From Isosphaera pallida ATCC 43644 (GTDB taxonomy: Bacteria > Planctomycetota > Planctomycetia > Isosphaerales > Isosphaeraceae), in contig NC_014962.1 of NCBI RefSeq assembly GCF_000186345.1, positions 3,252,450-3,316,449 on the forward strand: a stretch of DNA of 64,000 nucleotides. The letters run 5' to 3'. Below the pieces are notes generated by a model. The model was not told where the DNA came from. It saw only the letters and a list, made by a program, of their open reading frames with translations, and did no database searches. The translations under genes were made by a program, and so were the position numbers. This document shows, one piece after another, positions 10,401 through 19,458 of the stretch. The stretch's first letter is position 1, and each line of letters starts with the position of its first letter.

Positions 10401-12292
10401 AAGTGGCCATCCGACGCGGCAACCTGCAACGCGCCCAGGATATGTCCAAAGCACTGGACGACACCAGCCTCGCCGGTCTGGTCACCAAAGCGCGGATCGA
10501 ACAGGCGTCCGGTCAGGCGATCAACGCCATCGTTACCTACCGTAAAGCCCTCACCCTCTACCGCAAGCTGCTGCCCGAACAACGCGCGGCTCAGGCCGAG
10601 ATTGCTTCGGAAATCTATCCCCTTCTGGTCGAGCAGTTGCGTGTTACCAACGCTGCCCCTGAAGCTCGCGCCCTCATGAGGCAAATCGAACGCGATCTGC
10701 CCGACCCCGTGCTGCGCGAGTTCACCCTAGCCCGCTGTCACCATGTTCTGGAGGAATACGACCAGGCGCAAGCCCTCTACGACAAAGTGCTGGCCCAGCG
10801 TCCCGAGTTCGGCCGAGCGTTGATCTGTCGGGCGATTTTGGGAGCCAACCGTCGTCAACTCGACCAGGCCGAGGCCGACCTCAGACGCACCCTGGCCATC
10901 GCCAACCTGCCCGCGGCGATTCAAATCGAAGCCCGCCGCAAACTAGCCGAACTGATTCTGATCGGCCCCTCCTCCGATCCCGCCAAGCTGGCGGAGGCGC
11001 TCAAGTTGATCGAAGCCAACAGCCTGATCCTGGGAGAAACTCTGGAGGACAAACGGCTGCGGTCGATCGGCCTGATCCGCCTGCCCGATCAGGTGCCCGC
11101 GGCCATCGCGCTGCTGGAGGAGATCGCCCGGCTGGAGCCGCTCAAACCGATTGAGCGGTTCCTACTGGCCCTCGCCTACGAGGCCCGTTGCGATTGGCCC
11201 AAAGCGCGACCGATGTTCACACAATGGCTCAATGATCGCGACGCCGTGCCCGCGCAACTGGAAATCGCTGCCCGAGTTTTCCTGGATCGCAAGGATCGGG
11301 AACTCGCCTCGATCGCCCTAAGCCGCTTGACTGAGCCCCAGCCTGGCATGTCGTCAGAGACACCACCGGCCCCCTCCCCCCGGATCAAGGCGTTGCAGGC
11401 GCGGTTGGCCCACCTCAAGGGAGATGCTCGCACCGCGACGACGCAACTCGATCAACTCGAAAAGACCCGGGCCCTGCCTGACCTGGAGCTGGCCGCGCTC
11501 TGGGAGTCAATCAATCAACCCGAGCGTGCCGAATCCCTGCTGCGCCGAGCCGCCCAGGCCCGCGACGCCACCGGCCCGCTCGCCCGCGGCCAACTCGCCG
11601 GGTTCCTCGCCCGCCGGGGCCGGGCCGCCGAAGCGCTCGAACGCCTCAAGGCGGGCCTTGGCGAGTTTCCCAATCCGGTCATCACCGACCTGGTTGGCCA
11701 AATCCTCGACCCCCGCTCAGGAGTCAACGAAGCCATCCTCAGCGAATTGGAGTCGATCGTCGAAGCACGGATTAAGCAGGACGAACGGAACAACCTAGCC
11801 GACTTCGGCCTGGCGCTGGCTCTCATCCGCGACACCCGCGGCCACCACGCCGAAGCGGCCGCCACGTACCGCCAAGTCCTCGCCATCCAGCCGGACAACT
11901 TTGTGGTCCTCAACAACCTCGCCTTCCTCCAGGCTCTGGGAGCCGACGCCGAAGGCACCCTCGCCGAGGCCCGTCGCAATATCGATCGCGCGATGAACTT
12001 CACCCGTCGGGTCGGCGACTTGATGGACACCCGCGGGTTAGTCCTACTCAAACAAGGGGAGGCCGATTCAGCCATTCAGACCCTTCTCAAGGTCGTCGGC
12101 GATCGCGATGACCCCGTCGCCCTTTTCCATCTCGCCCGCGCCTGCGAGGTCGCCAACCGTTTGGAGGAGTCACGCAGCTGGCTCAAGGAGGCCGAGGCGA
12201 AGGGACTCAAGCCCGAGTTGCTCCACCCTTTGGAACGTCCCGATCTCAAGCAGCTTCGGGACCGCCTCCAAGCCAGTCTAGCGAATCGCTAA
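7412..12292 (+). CDS. Giant membrane-anchored TPR protein 2
   Basis: This is a paralogue of the preceding protein, about 1,626 residues from the ATG at 7412. The N-terminal 125 residues are Pro/Gly/Ser-rich. One hydrophobic segment follows (about 127-148, LMVIVGVVLLVAITGVGALV), then YYQRFQTRQTRINAIEK, which matches the post-membrane region of TPR1 (VKRYQTRSARLAAFE). The remainder is TPR-like to the end, with LNNLAFLQAL and the C-terminal signature LHPLERPDLKQL. A run of 11 G (7520-7530) lies inside the coding sequence around residue 37. An in-frame ATG follows directly at 7532 and could serve as an alternative start. Function is unknown; it is probably a scaffold working with its paralogues and the exosortase. 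Confidence 0.85.
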   Translation: MDAFHPKSPDGSPPRSSVTPGSVGGASSQPEEGPPVGGGGMGASGSRPLPQPHPLPGRMPLGGRSTSPPPTSPSQGFHKLAGRSKSLGKILAKGDFKPSEASEQGPRMPHLPRHPLNEPAGQIEARRLMVIVGVVLLVAITGVGALVGPSYYQRFQTRQTRINAIEKIRESLTRKDFSQAIAISGEFLKANPGDFRLPAELNTILLTSLDELSDDQAREAIVVLNEALRYHPQQVPWRETVRKLAVKTRDFEQAATQAFRLATTPRVDVKFIEDALDDLAKLGDSPFCRYQRFAIAEAAVKNTLNNPTITRRAVKAALDVGQFETASKLFEGIHKGSDNDAELLYFQGVLASSQRRLERSLELLNAAIAKDPGLLDAHAARLAVLASDPTTRGQIDEAVSAMLAANPGQARAHLIAHQIYRGINPDRAQIEIERAGELEPLHPEVVLTRAREAIKANQIASAIALIQQGWNVQPMDDRLPVLLASLYVSEGKPELAIDVLERAMKSLSFSIPIRESLADTYLVANRLDDLDKFLAAWPKSDNPLNESAKDYMKALALVARSRPSDALQILDPLITRLSDEPERRIRALLLAARCHAELGRLDDRIRALSQAVASLNEPLRNLVERDRGQNQVNDSFANMIRSAALEAAALSLNRATIQDELARDWVQIDRAISEAIRLNPGDPAAELMRVQAMLLRGQVEQADQLLASLRGRYPQNPVVWSSSAVLTHRRGDPAGGRDLVRLARQTILDPVESLRAQIDAYALMGDKESLAALKRLVGEVSGLPPESRRPLASRILQILLASEGADAASEALEQLAQADPDNPELMRFDLELAMARRDEEALSRLRDQFRRVQGPDSREASLADAARLMLRHIQAVNRSQTGPTPLAENSAPPPADAASSPELTQARAILEKLARSQPDWYTVWLFLGDLAVLERKSDEAIAHGRKALELAPDNLRAGRFLANQYALAGRWKDLDELIAQLETKIRLTDDLRAMAAEVAIRRGNLQRAQDMSKALDDTSLAGLVTKARIEQASGQAINAIVTYRKALTLYRKLLPEQRAAQAEIASEIYPLLVEQLRVTNAAPEARALMRQIERDLPDPVLREFTLARCHHVLEEYDQAQALYDKVLAQRPEFGRALICRAILGANRRQLDQAEADLRRTLAIANLPAAIQIEARRKLAELILIGPSSDPAKLAEALKLIEANSLILGETLEDKRLRSIGLIRLPDQVPAAIALLEEIARLEPLKPIERFLLALAYEARCDWPKARPMFTQWLNDRDAVPAQLEIAARVFLDRKDRELASIALSRLTEPQPGMSSETPPAPSPRIKALQARLAHLKGDARTATTQLDQLEKTRALPDLELAALWESINQPERAESLLRRAAQARDATGPLARGQLAGFLARRGRAAEALERLKAGLGEFPNPVITDLVGQILDPRSGVNEAILSELESIVEARIKQDERNNLADFGLALALIRDTRGHHAEAAATYRQVLAIQPDNFVVLNNLAFLQALGADAEGTLAEARRNIDRAMNFTRRVGDLMDTRGLVLLKQGEADSAIQTLLKVVGDRDDPVALFHLARACEVANRLEESRSWLKEAEAKGLKPELLHPLERPDLKQLRDRLQASLANR
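7520..7530 (+). repeat. Poly-G tract (11 G) inside coding sequence
   Basis: Eleven consecutive G residues lie near the 5' end of the second TPR gene, encoding part of a Gly run. Homopolymers of this length are prone to slippage, and an indel would take the ORF out of frame. Confidence 0.9.
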
Positions 12293-12716
12293 TCTAGTCC
12301 CGTCCCCAACGGTCGAATCGACGTTCGGATTCGAGGATTGCGTCGGACTGAATCGAAGCCCACACGTTCGGCGTGGATCGCGGGGGAAAACCGATCCCCT
12401 CACATCAACATCCACCCCGCCCGATCGACGCCCGGATCGGATCGGATCGGTTCGGATTAGATTGGATCAGATCAGAGTTGAACTCGACTCCAAGACCTCA
12501 AGGGATTCCAAACCGTCGATCACCTCGGCCAATGGCGACCGATTGAGGATGGTTCACCCCCGCCGTCATTCCCGTTACGGGGGTCGGTGGGGTGAACTCA
12601 AACCCTGCCGACCCCCGATCGTAGTCATTGTCCCTACACCAGGCGCGTCCCCACGCGCCGCGCCTGCGCTCCCTCAACCGTTTTTCCCCCGCGTTCCCAA
12701 CCACCCCCGCCGGTCC
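12293..12716 (+). other. Intergenic region between TPR genes 2 and 3, with short pentamer repeats
   Basis: No supported gene. A small tandem array of the pentamer CGGAT (five units, one being CGGTT) lies at 12433-12457 and continues as looser GGATC-type repeats to about 12475. The third TPR frame is open through the second half from a TTG at 12462, but the ATG at 12717 is preferred because the membrane segment then begins about 43 residues in. Confidence 0.5.
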
Positions 12717-15700
12717 ATGTCCAAACCTTCCCAAAGTCCCGCTGGTGGCCCTCCGCTCGGTCGGGGTTTCGGTTCCCTACCCCGTCTCGACGCGGTTCAA
12801 ACTGGACGGACCCGAGCCGAGATCCCCGAATGGGATTCCTCCTTCCTGCTCAAAGCCATTCTGGGCGGCCTGCTTCTGGTGATTTTGATCCTCGGCGCGA
12901 TCTTCGCGCCAGGCATCTACGACCGCTGGCGGATCCAGCGGGATCGCACGGCGGCCCTCGAAAGCTTTGACGCCGCTCTCGAACGCCGCGACTTCCAAGC
13001 CGCCCTGGAGGCTCTCAAGCCGTTTCTTACTCACCATCCCGAAGATTTCCGATCCCACGATCATCTCGCCGAGTTTCTGAACCAGCCTCCCGAATGGATG
13101 GAAACCGACCAGATTGCATCGTTGGACTCCCTGCTGCTCGACGGCTTGCGTTTCCACCCCGATCAGATCGATTGGCGTCGCGCTCTGATGACGAACGCGC
13201 TGCGACGCGGCGACATAGAAACCGCGCTGGATCAGGCCGAATGGATCGTCACCACCACAGGGGTTCCGATCGAGGTGGTGGTGGACGTGATCGACCGGCT
13301 GGAGGCTTTGGGGGACGCCCCCCTGGTTCAAGCGCGGCGACTGGCCATGCTCGAATATGCAGAGCGACAAAACCGTGAAGATCCCCAAATCCTAATCCGA
13401 CTGGTTCGATACAACGCCCGAGCGCGTCGTCCCGAGGCCATGATCCGCGACCTCAAGCCTCTAGTTCGCATGCGTCCGGACGATCCGGAGCTGATCTATC
13501 TGACCGGGGTGGTTCAAAAGCTCCAGGGCCGCGAAGCGGAGGCGGCCGAACTGTTTTCCCGCGCTCGTCAGGCCGACCCCAACCTCATCGCCGCCTGGCA
13601 GGGCGAACTCGAACATCTCTTGAAGTATCAAGCTACCCGCGAACGAGGATGGCGGTTGCTAGGTCAGTTCATACAAGCACACTCCTCCAATCCTGCGGCT
13701 CATCTTGCCGAGGCGCGGGTTTGCCAGCGTCTGGACCCGGAGCGCGCCGCCCGAGCCCTGCAACGCGCCCATGAACTGGATCCCACTTCGCCTGACCCGG
13801 CGCTGGGTTGGAGCGAGGCGCTGGTCAGCGATCAACGCTTCGAGGAGGCTCTAACGCTGTTGGCGCGTTTTTCCGACCGCGAGGTGTTCGATCCCCGCTT
13901 CGCCCTGCAACGCGCTCGGATTCTCAAACGCGCCGGACGCCCTCTGGAGGCGCTGGCCGTCTTGCGAACCGCCTGCGCCCGCTTTCCCGAAGCGCGTCGG
14001 CTCCGCTTCGATTTGGCCGACCTTCTCTTGGAGTTAGACCGCCGCGAGGAACTCGATGTCGAACTGGCCCAATGGCCCAACCTGCCAGCGCTCGAGCCGC
14101 TGCAGCAGTTCTTCAAAGGAATGATCCTCGCTCGCTCGAACCGACCGGGTGAGGCCGTCGCACCTCTGACAAACGCCTTAAACTCACTGAAAGACGACTC
14201 GGAAACGGCCGTGCGCGCCGGCCTGACCCTGGCCAACTGCTTACGGCTCTTGGATCGGTTCGACGAGCAAATCCGAGTTCTGAAGAACGTGCTGGACCTG
14301 GACCCCAAGCGTTCCACCGTTCGGGCCCGGTTGGCTGATCTCATGGGGTGGAAAGGGCGTTTGGACGACGCGCTGCTTGTGGCCGCTCCCCTGGGTTCGA
14401 CGTTTACCCGGGCCCGTCTTCTTCTGGCGTGGCTGGAATACGCCCGCCTGCTTGAGACCGATCCCAAGTCGCGCAGCTGGAATGGGTTCGATGCGATGTT
14501 GATTGACCTGCGCGAGGTGCTGCCAACTGATCCAGGCATGCGATTGCTCAGCATTCAGGGCCATTTGGCCCGTGGGCGTCCCGAAGCGGCCTCCGAACTT
14601 GACGAGGCGCTGCGGCGTCATCCCGATCAGGCCGCCTTCCTCGCGCTTTCCGCTGCGCTGGAGGCTCGAGCTGGACGGAGCGAATCGGCCCGCAACCGTT
14701 TGGCTCAACTGGCTCGCGCTCCCCTTGACCCGTTCGATCGCGCCTGGGGGCTAATTGCTGGGTGGTCCCAGGTGGGTGGTCCCGAGGCGGTCGCGGCCCT
14801 CAAGGACATGGTCGGGCCCGTCGAGCAACTCGCCGGCGATCGCGGCGACCGCGTACGCGCCTATTTGCTAGCGACCCTCAGCGGGTTGGGACAAGACGAG
14901 GAAGTCCGCCGGATTCTGGAACGCTGGTCCGACCAGTTCGCCGGCAACGCCCACTTGCGCCGCTTCGACCTGGCTTTCGCGTTGGAGCGGCGCGACTCCC
15001 CCCGTCTGGCTCAACTCCGCGACCACTGGCGTGCGATCGAGGGATCCGGGGGCGTTTGGTGGCGGTTGGCTGAAGCGGTTCGCCTGATCATTGAGGCCGA
15101 GACCCCGTCCTCCCCCTCGGACCAACGCGCAGAATCTCACACGGCTGGGGCCGTCGATCGGACGCCTGGTTCCCGCGTCGCCGCCGAGGCGACCGGGCTG
15201 GCTCAAGCCGACGCTCTCCTGGCCGACCTGACTCAACGTCAACCCGCCTGGTCGTTTGTGCTGACGCTCCGAGGCCGAATCGCCGCCCGCGTCCGACGTT
15301 GGGATCAGGCCATCGAGCACGCCAACCAGGCGTTGAAGATTGACCCGGATTCAGTGGCCGCCGCTGAACTGCTGCTTGGATCGTTGGCGGCTCAGGGCCG
15401 CTACGCCCAACTCGACGCCGCCCTTAACAAGTTAAGGCCCCAGATCGGCCAAACCTCTCTCATGCGGATTCTCGCCGTGGAGGCGGCCCTGGCCCGCGAC
15501 GACTTGAACCGCCTAGCCGACCTTCTGATCGAGGGCGGGTCCGAAGCATTGCACCGGCACGACTCGGCGGTGCCTCCCAAGGCAATCCCCATCGACCCGT
15601 CCGACGACATCGCTCCGCTCGTGCGGGAGGGTCGCGCCTTGGAGCGGTTGGGGTTGTACGCCTCCGCTGTGGACCGTTACCGCGAAGCGATCGTCCGCGC

Positions 15701-17522
15701 GCGCCGCACCCAACGCCCCGACGAGGCGCTGGACGCCTGGAGCGGTTGGGCCTCCACCCTGACTCGCTACTCGGGACGGGATCAAGACGTTGCCAAAGTG
15801 CGCGAGGCCGCCGCCAAGGCGCTGAGCCCTACGGCGTTGGCGGTCCTCGACGCCCGGCTCCATCGCAACGCCGGACGACTCGACGAAGCGTCCGCCGCCC
15901 TCGAACGGGCTCGCAAGACCGCCTCGGCAGCGGAACGCGCCGAGATTCGGCTGGAAGCCTCCGAAGTTCATCTCCAGGCCGGCCGGTTCGATCAGGCCGA
16001 GTTCGAGGTGCGGGCCGTTCTGGAAGCGAACCCCCAGGACCAACCCGCCACCGCCAGCCAACTCGAACGGGCCCGCCGCCGTTTGGCCGATCTGTTGGCG
16101 CTACGCGATCGTTCCAACCCCTCCGGGACCGATCCCCAACGCGGCGCGGGGTCCGAAGCGGCCGCGGTCGCTGAGTTCATAACCGGCGTGGACCCAGCGC
16201 GTTTGACCGAGGCCCTGGAGTTAATCGCCACCAACCTGGGGCGTCCCGGTGGTCCGCTGGCCGACGACCTACGGATCCAAGCCGCCATTCTGGGACGCTT
16301 TCGGGATGGCGAGCGTCGTCGTCAGGCGATCCAACTGATCGAACAGGCCGCCATGTTCGACCCCGGACGCTCGGAGGATTGGCTCCGGGTGGCGGAGTTG
16401 GCTCGGATCAATCTCGATTGGCCCTCCGCGCGTCGCGCCTACGAACGCTACTTGAAGGAAGACCGGATCGACCTCGATCGGGTCGCGTCGCTGGCGTGGG
16501 AGTTTCTGGAACGCGGCGACACCGCCAACGCCTCAACCGCCGTGAGAATCCTGGTTCAACGTCAGCCCGCAATGGGCCGCACCCGCTTGCTCCAAGCCCG
16601 TCTGGCCCACGCCGAGGACAAACGAGTGCTGGCGATGAACCTCACGAACGTAGCGCTGGCCGACGATTCGATCCCGTTGATCGACCGAGCTCGGTTGCTT
16701 GAGCAGACCGGACGGCTCAACGAGGCGATCCAGTTGCTGGAGCCAGAGAAGCTGGACGATCCGGCCGCCTGGCCCGATCCGGCGTTGCGTCGGGAATCGG
16801 CCCGCTTGCTTAGTCGGGCGGGTCGTCCCGAGCGACTGCTGGACCTGATCGACGAATACCTCGCCCAATTCGACCAGAGGGCCCAAGCTCCCCCCTCCAA
16901 CAAACCGTTGGTTGATCCCGCCCTCACCCGAACCCTGGCCGACCTGGCCGCCCAAGCGCTCGACCGCCGGATCGATCTGGACCCCTCTCAACTGCTTCGG
17001 TTCGATCGCACCCTCAATCGAGCCATCAGCGCGACCGCCCAAGATCCCCAGGGCATCGCCTTCTTCAACGCCTTGGGTCTGCTGAGAGATCGCCAGGAAC
17101 GCTACGACGAGGCGATCGAGTGCTTCCGCCGAGTCCGCGCCGCCCAACCTAGTCACCGCCAGGCCAGCAACAATTTGGCTTATTTGCTGGCACTGTCCCG
17201 CCGCGACCTGCGTGAAGCCTCCCAGGCCGTCAACGACGCGATCCAAAGCGGAGGGCCCCTTGGCAACCTATTGGACACCCGCGGACTCGTCGCGCTGGCC
17301 CAAGGTCGCCTGGATCAAGCGGTCAACGACTTCCAAGCCGCGCTGAACGACAAGAACGACCCGGTCATCCGCTTCCACCTGGCTTGGGCCTACTTCCTGT
17401 CGCGCAACTTCGACGAAGCCGGCGTCCGGCTCGCTCAAGCCCGCCGGGACGACCTCCTAGAAACCGACCTCCACCCCTTGGAACGTCCCATCTACCGCAA
17501 ACTCGTCGAGGATCTGCCATGA
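12717..17522 (+). CDS. Giant membrane-anchored TPR protein 3
   Basis: This is the third paralogue, about 1,601 residues. It has a short N-terminus, one hydrophobic segment at about residues 43-63 (LLKAILGGLLLVILILGAIF), then IYDRWRIQRDRTAALESF and continuous TPR-like helices. Shared with TPR1 and TPR2 are an early block RFHPDQIDWRRAL (RYHSAQVPWRVLL in TPR1, RYHPQQVPWRETV in TPR2), SNNLAYLLAL, LLDTRGLVAL and the end signature LHPLERPIYRKL. The stop codon overlaps the exosortase start (ATGA at 17519-17522). This indicates translational coupling and makes a shared function with the exosortase likely. Confidence 0.86.
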   Translation: MSKPSQSPAGGPPLGRGFGSLPRLDAVQTGRTRAEIPEWDSSFLLKAILGGLLLVILILGAIFAPGIYDRWRIQRDRTAALESFDAALERRDFQAALEALKPFLTHHPEDFRSHDHLAEFLNQPPEWMETDQIASLDSLLLDGLRFHPDQIDWRRALMTNALRRGDIETALDQAEWIVTTTGVPIEVVVDVIDRLEALGDAPLVQARRLAMLEYAERQNREDPQILIRLVRYNARARRPEAMIRDLKPLVRMRPDDPELIYLTGVVQKLQGREAEAAELFSRARQADPNLIAAWQGELEHLLKYQATRERGWRLLGQFIQAHSSNPAAHLAEARVCQRLDPERAARALQRAHELDPTSPDPALGWSEALVSDQRFEEALTLLARFSDREVFDPRFALQRARILKRAGRPLEALAVLRTACARFPEARRLRFDLADLLLELDRREELDVELAQWPNLPALEPLQQFFKGMILARSNRPGEAVAPLTNALNSLKDDSETAVRAGLTLANCLRLLDRFDEQIRVLKNVLDLDPKRSTVRARLADLMGWKGRLDDALLVAAPLGSTFTRARLLLAWLEYARLLETDPKSRSWNGFDAMLIDLREVLPTDPGMRLLSIQGHLARGRPEAASELDEALRRHPDQAAFLALSAALEARAGRSESARNRLAQLARAPLDPFDRAWGLIAGWSQVGGPEAVAALKDMVGPVEQLAGDRGDRVRAYLLATLSGLGQDEEVRRILERWSDQFAGNAHLRRFDLAFALERRDSPRLAQLRDHWRAIEGSGGVWWRLAEAVRLIIEAETPSSPSDQRAESHTAGAVDRTPGSRVAAEATGLAQADALLADLTQRQPAWSFVLTLRGRIAARVRRWDQAIEHANQALKIDPDSVAAAELLLGSLAAQGRYAQLDAALNKLRPQIGQTSLMRILAVEAALARDDLNRLADLLIEGGSEALHRHDSAVPPKAIPIDPSDDIAPLVREGRALERLGLYASAVDRYREAIVRARRTQRPDEALDAWSGWASTLTRYSGRDQDVAKVREAAAKALSPTALAVLDARLHRNAGRLDEASAALERARKTASAAERAEIRLEASEVHLQAGRFDQAEFEVRAVLEANPQDQPATASQLERARRRLADLLALRDRSNPSGTDPQRGAGSEAAAVAEFITGVDPARLTEALELIATNLGRPGGPLADDLRIQAAILGRFRDGERRRQAIQLIEQAAMFDPGRSEDWLRVAELARINLDWPSARRAYERYLKEDRIDLDRVASLAWEFLERGDTANASTAVRILVQRQPAMGRTRLLQARLAHAEDKRVLAMNLTNVALADDSIPLIDRARLLEQTGRLNEAIQLLEPEKLDDPAAWPDPALRRESARLLSRAGRPERLLDLIDEYLAQFDQRAQAPPSNKPLVDPALTRTLADLAAQALDRRIDLDPSQLLRFDRTLNRAISATAQDPQGIAFFNALGLLRDRQERYDEAIECFRRVRAAQPSHRQASNNLAYLLALSRRDLREASQAVNDAIQSGGPLGNLLDTRGLVALAQGRLDQAVNDFQAALNDKNDPVIRFHLAWAYFLSRNFDEAGVRLAQARRDDLLETDLHPLERPIYRKLVEDLP

Positions 17523-18577
17523 CCTCTTCCACGTGGCCCGACCCGCCGCCCGACCCCGCCGGCGCGGTCCGCTCGACCTTCCCCTGGGGGATCTGGAGCC
17601 TGGGGGCGCTGGCTTCGCTGCCGTGGTTGGCCGCCTTGGTTCAACACTTGTGGAATCGTCCGTTTTCGGAGCATTTCCCCTTAGTGTTCGTGGGGATTGG
17701 CCTGTTGGCTTGGCGTAACCTGGGATGGACGCGGTTGGAGATGCCGGGTCGAGCGGTTCGTTGGCTAGGGGGATTCGTGCTGGCTCTCTCCTGGCTGGGT
17801 CTGGCGTTGTCCTGCTGGTTGTCGGCCACCCGGTTCGCGCTTTGGCTAGCCTGTTTGTCCACCGGACTGATGGCTTTGGGGGCGGCGCTACGGGTAGGTG
17901 GACTGCGCGCGGCCAAGGCGCTGGGACCCAGCCTGTGCATGGCCGCCTTGATCGTGCCGCCGCCGTTTGGTCTGGACACCCGCCTGCTTCTGTTCCTTCA
18001 AGGAATCGCCGCCAGGGGCAGCGGCTTCCTGCTGGACCAGTTCCAGATGATTCACCGGGTTTCGGGCAACGTCATTGAAACCCCCGGGCGTCGTCTCATG
18101 GTCGAACAAGCTTGCTCGGGCATCGAATCGTTGATGACCGTGTTGCCTGCGGTGCTGTTTTTCGGCTCCTGGCTGAGGCGGCCCGCCTGGCACCTGACCG
18201 CCCTGACCGCCCTGGCGGTCGCCTTCGACCTGATTGCCAACATCCTGCGCATCGTGGCCTGCGCGTTAGCCTACGCTTGGTTCGACGTGGATTTGTTCAG
18301 CGGCGCGTCGCACACTGTCTTGGGCATCGTCCTGTTCATCTTCACGCTGGGGCTCACTGCCAGCGGCGACCAGGTGTTGCTCCAGCTTGGCGTGGTGATG
18401 AAGCGACTGAGACCAGCCTCGACTCCTCGCTACGTGCAAAATGCTCCCGCGCTGTTTCATCAACCCCAACGGTTGGTCCGTGGTGGTCGCGTCGTCCGGT
18501 TTCCCTCCCGGTCGCGGCCCTGTTTGCTGTGCTTGGAGTCGTCGCCGTGTTGCAACCGTCGGTCCGAGGCTCTCTAG
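17519..18577 (+). CDS. Exosortase, planctomycete type, frame-broken C-terminus
   Basis: Exosortases are polytopic membrane cysteine proteases or transpeptidases that process C-terminal sorting signals of surface proteins. Several hydrophobic segments are present from residue 20 on. The predicted catalytic triad is visible: Cys in VEQACSGIESL, Arg in NILRIVACA and His in SGASHTVLGIV. The start is the ATG of the ATGA overlap with TPR3; the longer open frame upstream lies inside that gene. The frame makes sense up to about VVMKRLRP (near 18415). The last 50 or so residues are low-complexity Arg/Ser/Cys-rich and look out of frame, while an EpsI-like domain continues in the -1 frame. The family is probably the planctomycete exosortase U group; that assignment is from memory and not certain. 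Confidence 0.88.
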   Translation: MTSSTWPDPPPDPAGAVRSTFPWGIWSLGALASLPWLAALVQHLWNRPFSEHFPLVFVGIGLLAWRNLGWTRLEMPGRAVRWLGGFVLALSWLGLALSCWLSATRFALWLACLSTGLMALGAALRVGGLRAAKALGPSLCMAALIVPPPFGLDTRLLLFLQGIAARGSGFLLDQFQMIHRVSGNVIETPGRRLMVEQACSGIESLMTVLPAVLFFGSWLRRPAWHLTALTALAVAFDLIANILRIVACALAYAWFDVDLFSGASHTVLGIVLFIFTLGLTASGDQVLLQLGVVMKRLRPASTPRYVQNAPALFHQPQRLVRGGRVVRFPSRSRPCLLCLESSPCCNRRSEAL

Positions 18578-19335
18578 ACGCCTCGGCCCCCTGGTGGAAA
18601 CCCGCCCTAGGCGAACTCCTCAAAACCGCCTATCACCCCCCCGACAGCCTCGACTCGGGCCGCTGGCGCAGAGTCAATCCCGAAGAGGCGTCACAAGTCG
18701 CTGTCCGCTCGGCCGAATCGTCCAGCGACTCTGGAGAGATCCAGCGGCCCGACCTAGTTCGTCGGGAAAGCACCCACCACCTGGGCGAATGGTCTCGTGT
18801 CTTTACCTATCACAATGGACGGTTCGCCGCGACCGTCTCCATCGATTTTCCCTTCCAGGGCTGGCACGATCTGGGCGTCTGCTACACCAGTAGCGGATGG
18901 CGGATCGAACGTCAGGATCTTCAAGGAATCCCAGAGAAGATCATAGGGCAAGGCGCGGATCCCAGCGTGGGTTCCGAACCGGAGATGCCAGCGATTCCCC
19001 GAATGCGGGTCATGCTCAACAAGCTGGGGATCTCTCGGGGAGTGCTGATCTTTGGTCTGGCCGACGACAACGGCTCCTGGCTGGAACCACCCCGCTCCGC
19101 ACGGGGATTGGCCCAACTGTTCGCGCAACGGGCCAGCCTACCGCGTTCGTGGTATCAGGTGCAGGTCATGGTGGCCAGCGGCACCCCCTTCAACGACGCC
19201 GATATCGCCGAGATCGAAGCCTTGTTCCTGGCCATCGCCACTGACCTGGAAACTCAGATATTCGCCCCCCATCGTGCTGGTGCGCCGGTTTCAAATCCCC
19301 CCGCTGCCAGCGTGGCCGCTCGTCAACCTCGATGA
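18421..19335 (+). CDS. EpsI-like domain, probably the C-terminal half of the exosortase gene
   Basis: This frame (-1 relative to the exosortase) gives a hydrophobic segment (LPVAALFAVLGVVAVL), then a soluble domain with FPFQGWHDLGVCYTSSGW. That WHD...CY...GW pattern is characteristic of EpsI/exosortase-associated domains. No ATG or good ribosome-binding site precedes the membrane segment. The only near candidates are GTG codons inside it, so the left boundary given is approximate. The simplest reading is one exosortase-EpsI fusion of about 600 residues interrupted by a frame change near 18400-18430, either a real mutation, a sequencing error or recoding. The C-terminus (after LETQIFAPH) is a short Pro/Ala tail. 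Confidence 0.75.
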   Translation, partial: DSSLRAKCSRAVSSTPTVGPWWSRRPVSLPVAALFAVLGVVAVLQPSVRGSLDASAPWWKPALGELLKTAYHPPDSLDSGRWRRVNPEEASQVAVRSAESSSDSGEIQRPDLVRRESTHHLGEWSRVFTYHNGRFAATVSIDFPFQGWHDLGVCYTSSGWRIERQDLQGIPEKIIGQGADPSVGSEPEMPAIPRMRVMLNKLGISRGVLIFGLADDNGSWLEPPRSARGLAQLFAQRASLPRSWYQVQVMVASGTPFNDADIAEIEALFLAIATDLETQIFAPHRAGAPVSNPPAASVAARQPR

Positions 19336-19458
19336 CCAAGCCATGCCGCCTTGCCCCAAGGCGGACCTCCAAGACCTCGACCCGGCTTGCGCGAGAACGG
19401 GTCCACGCCTTGGATTTCTCCTTGCTTGTTGACCCCTTCCTGGAACCCTTGGCACGCC

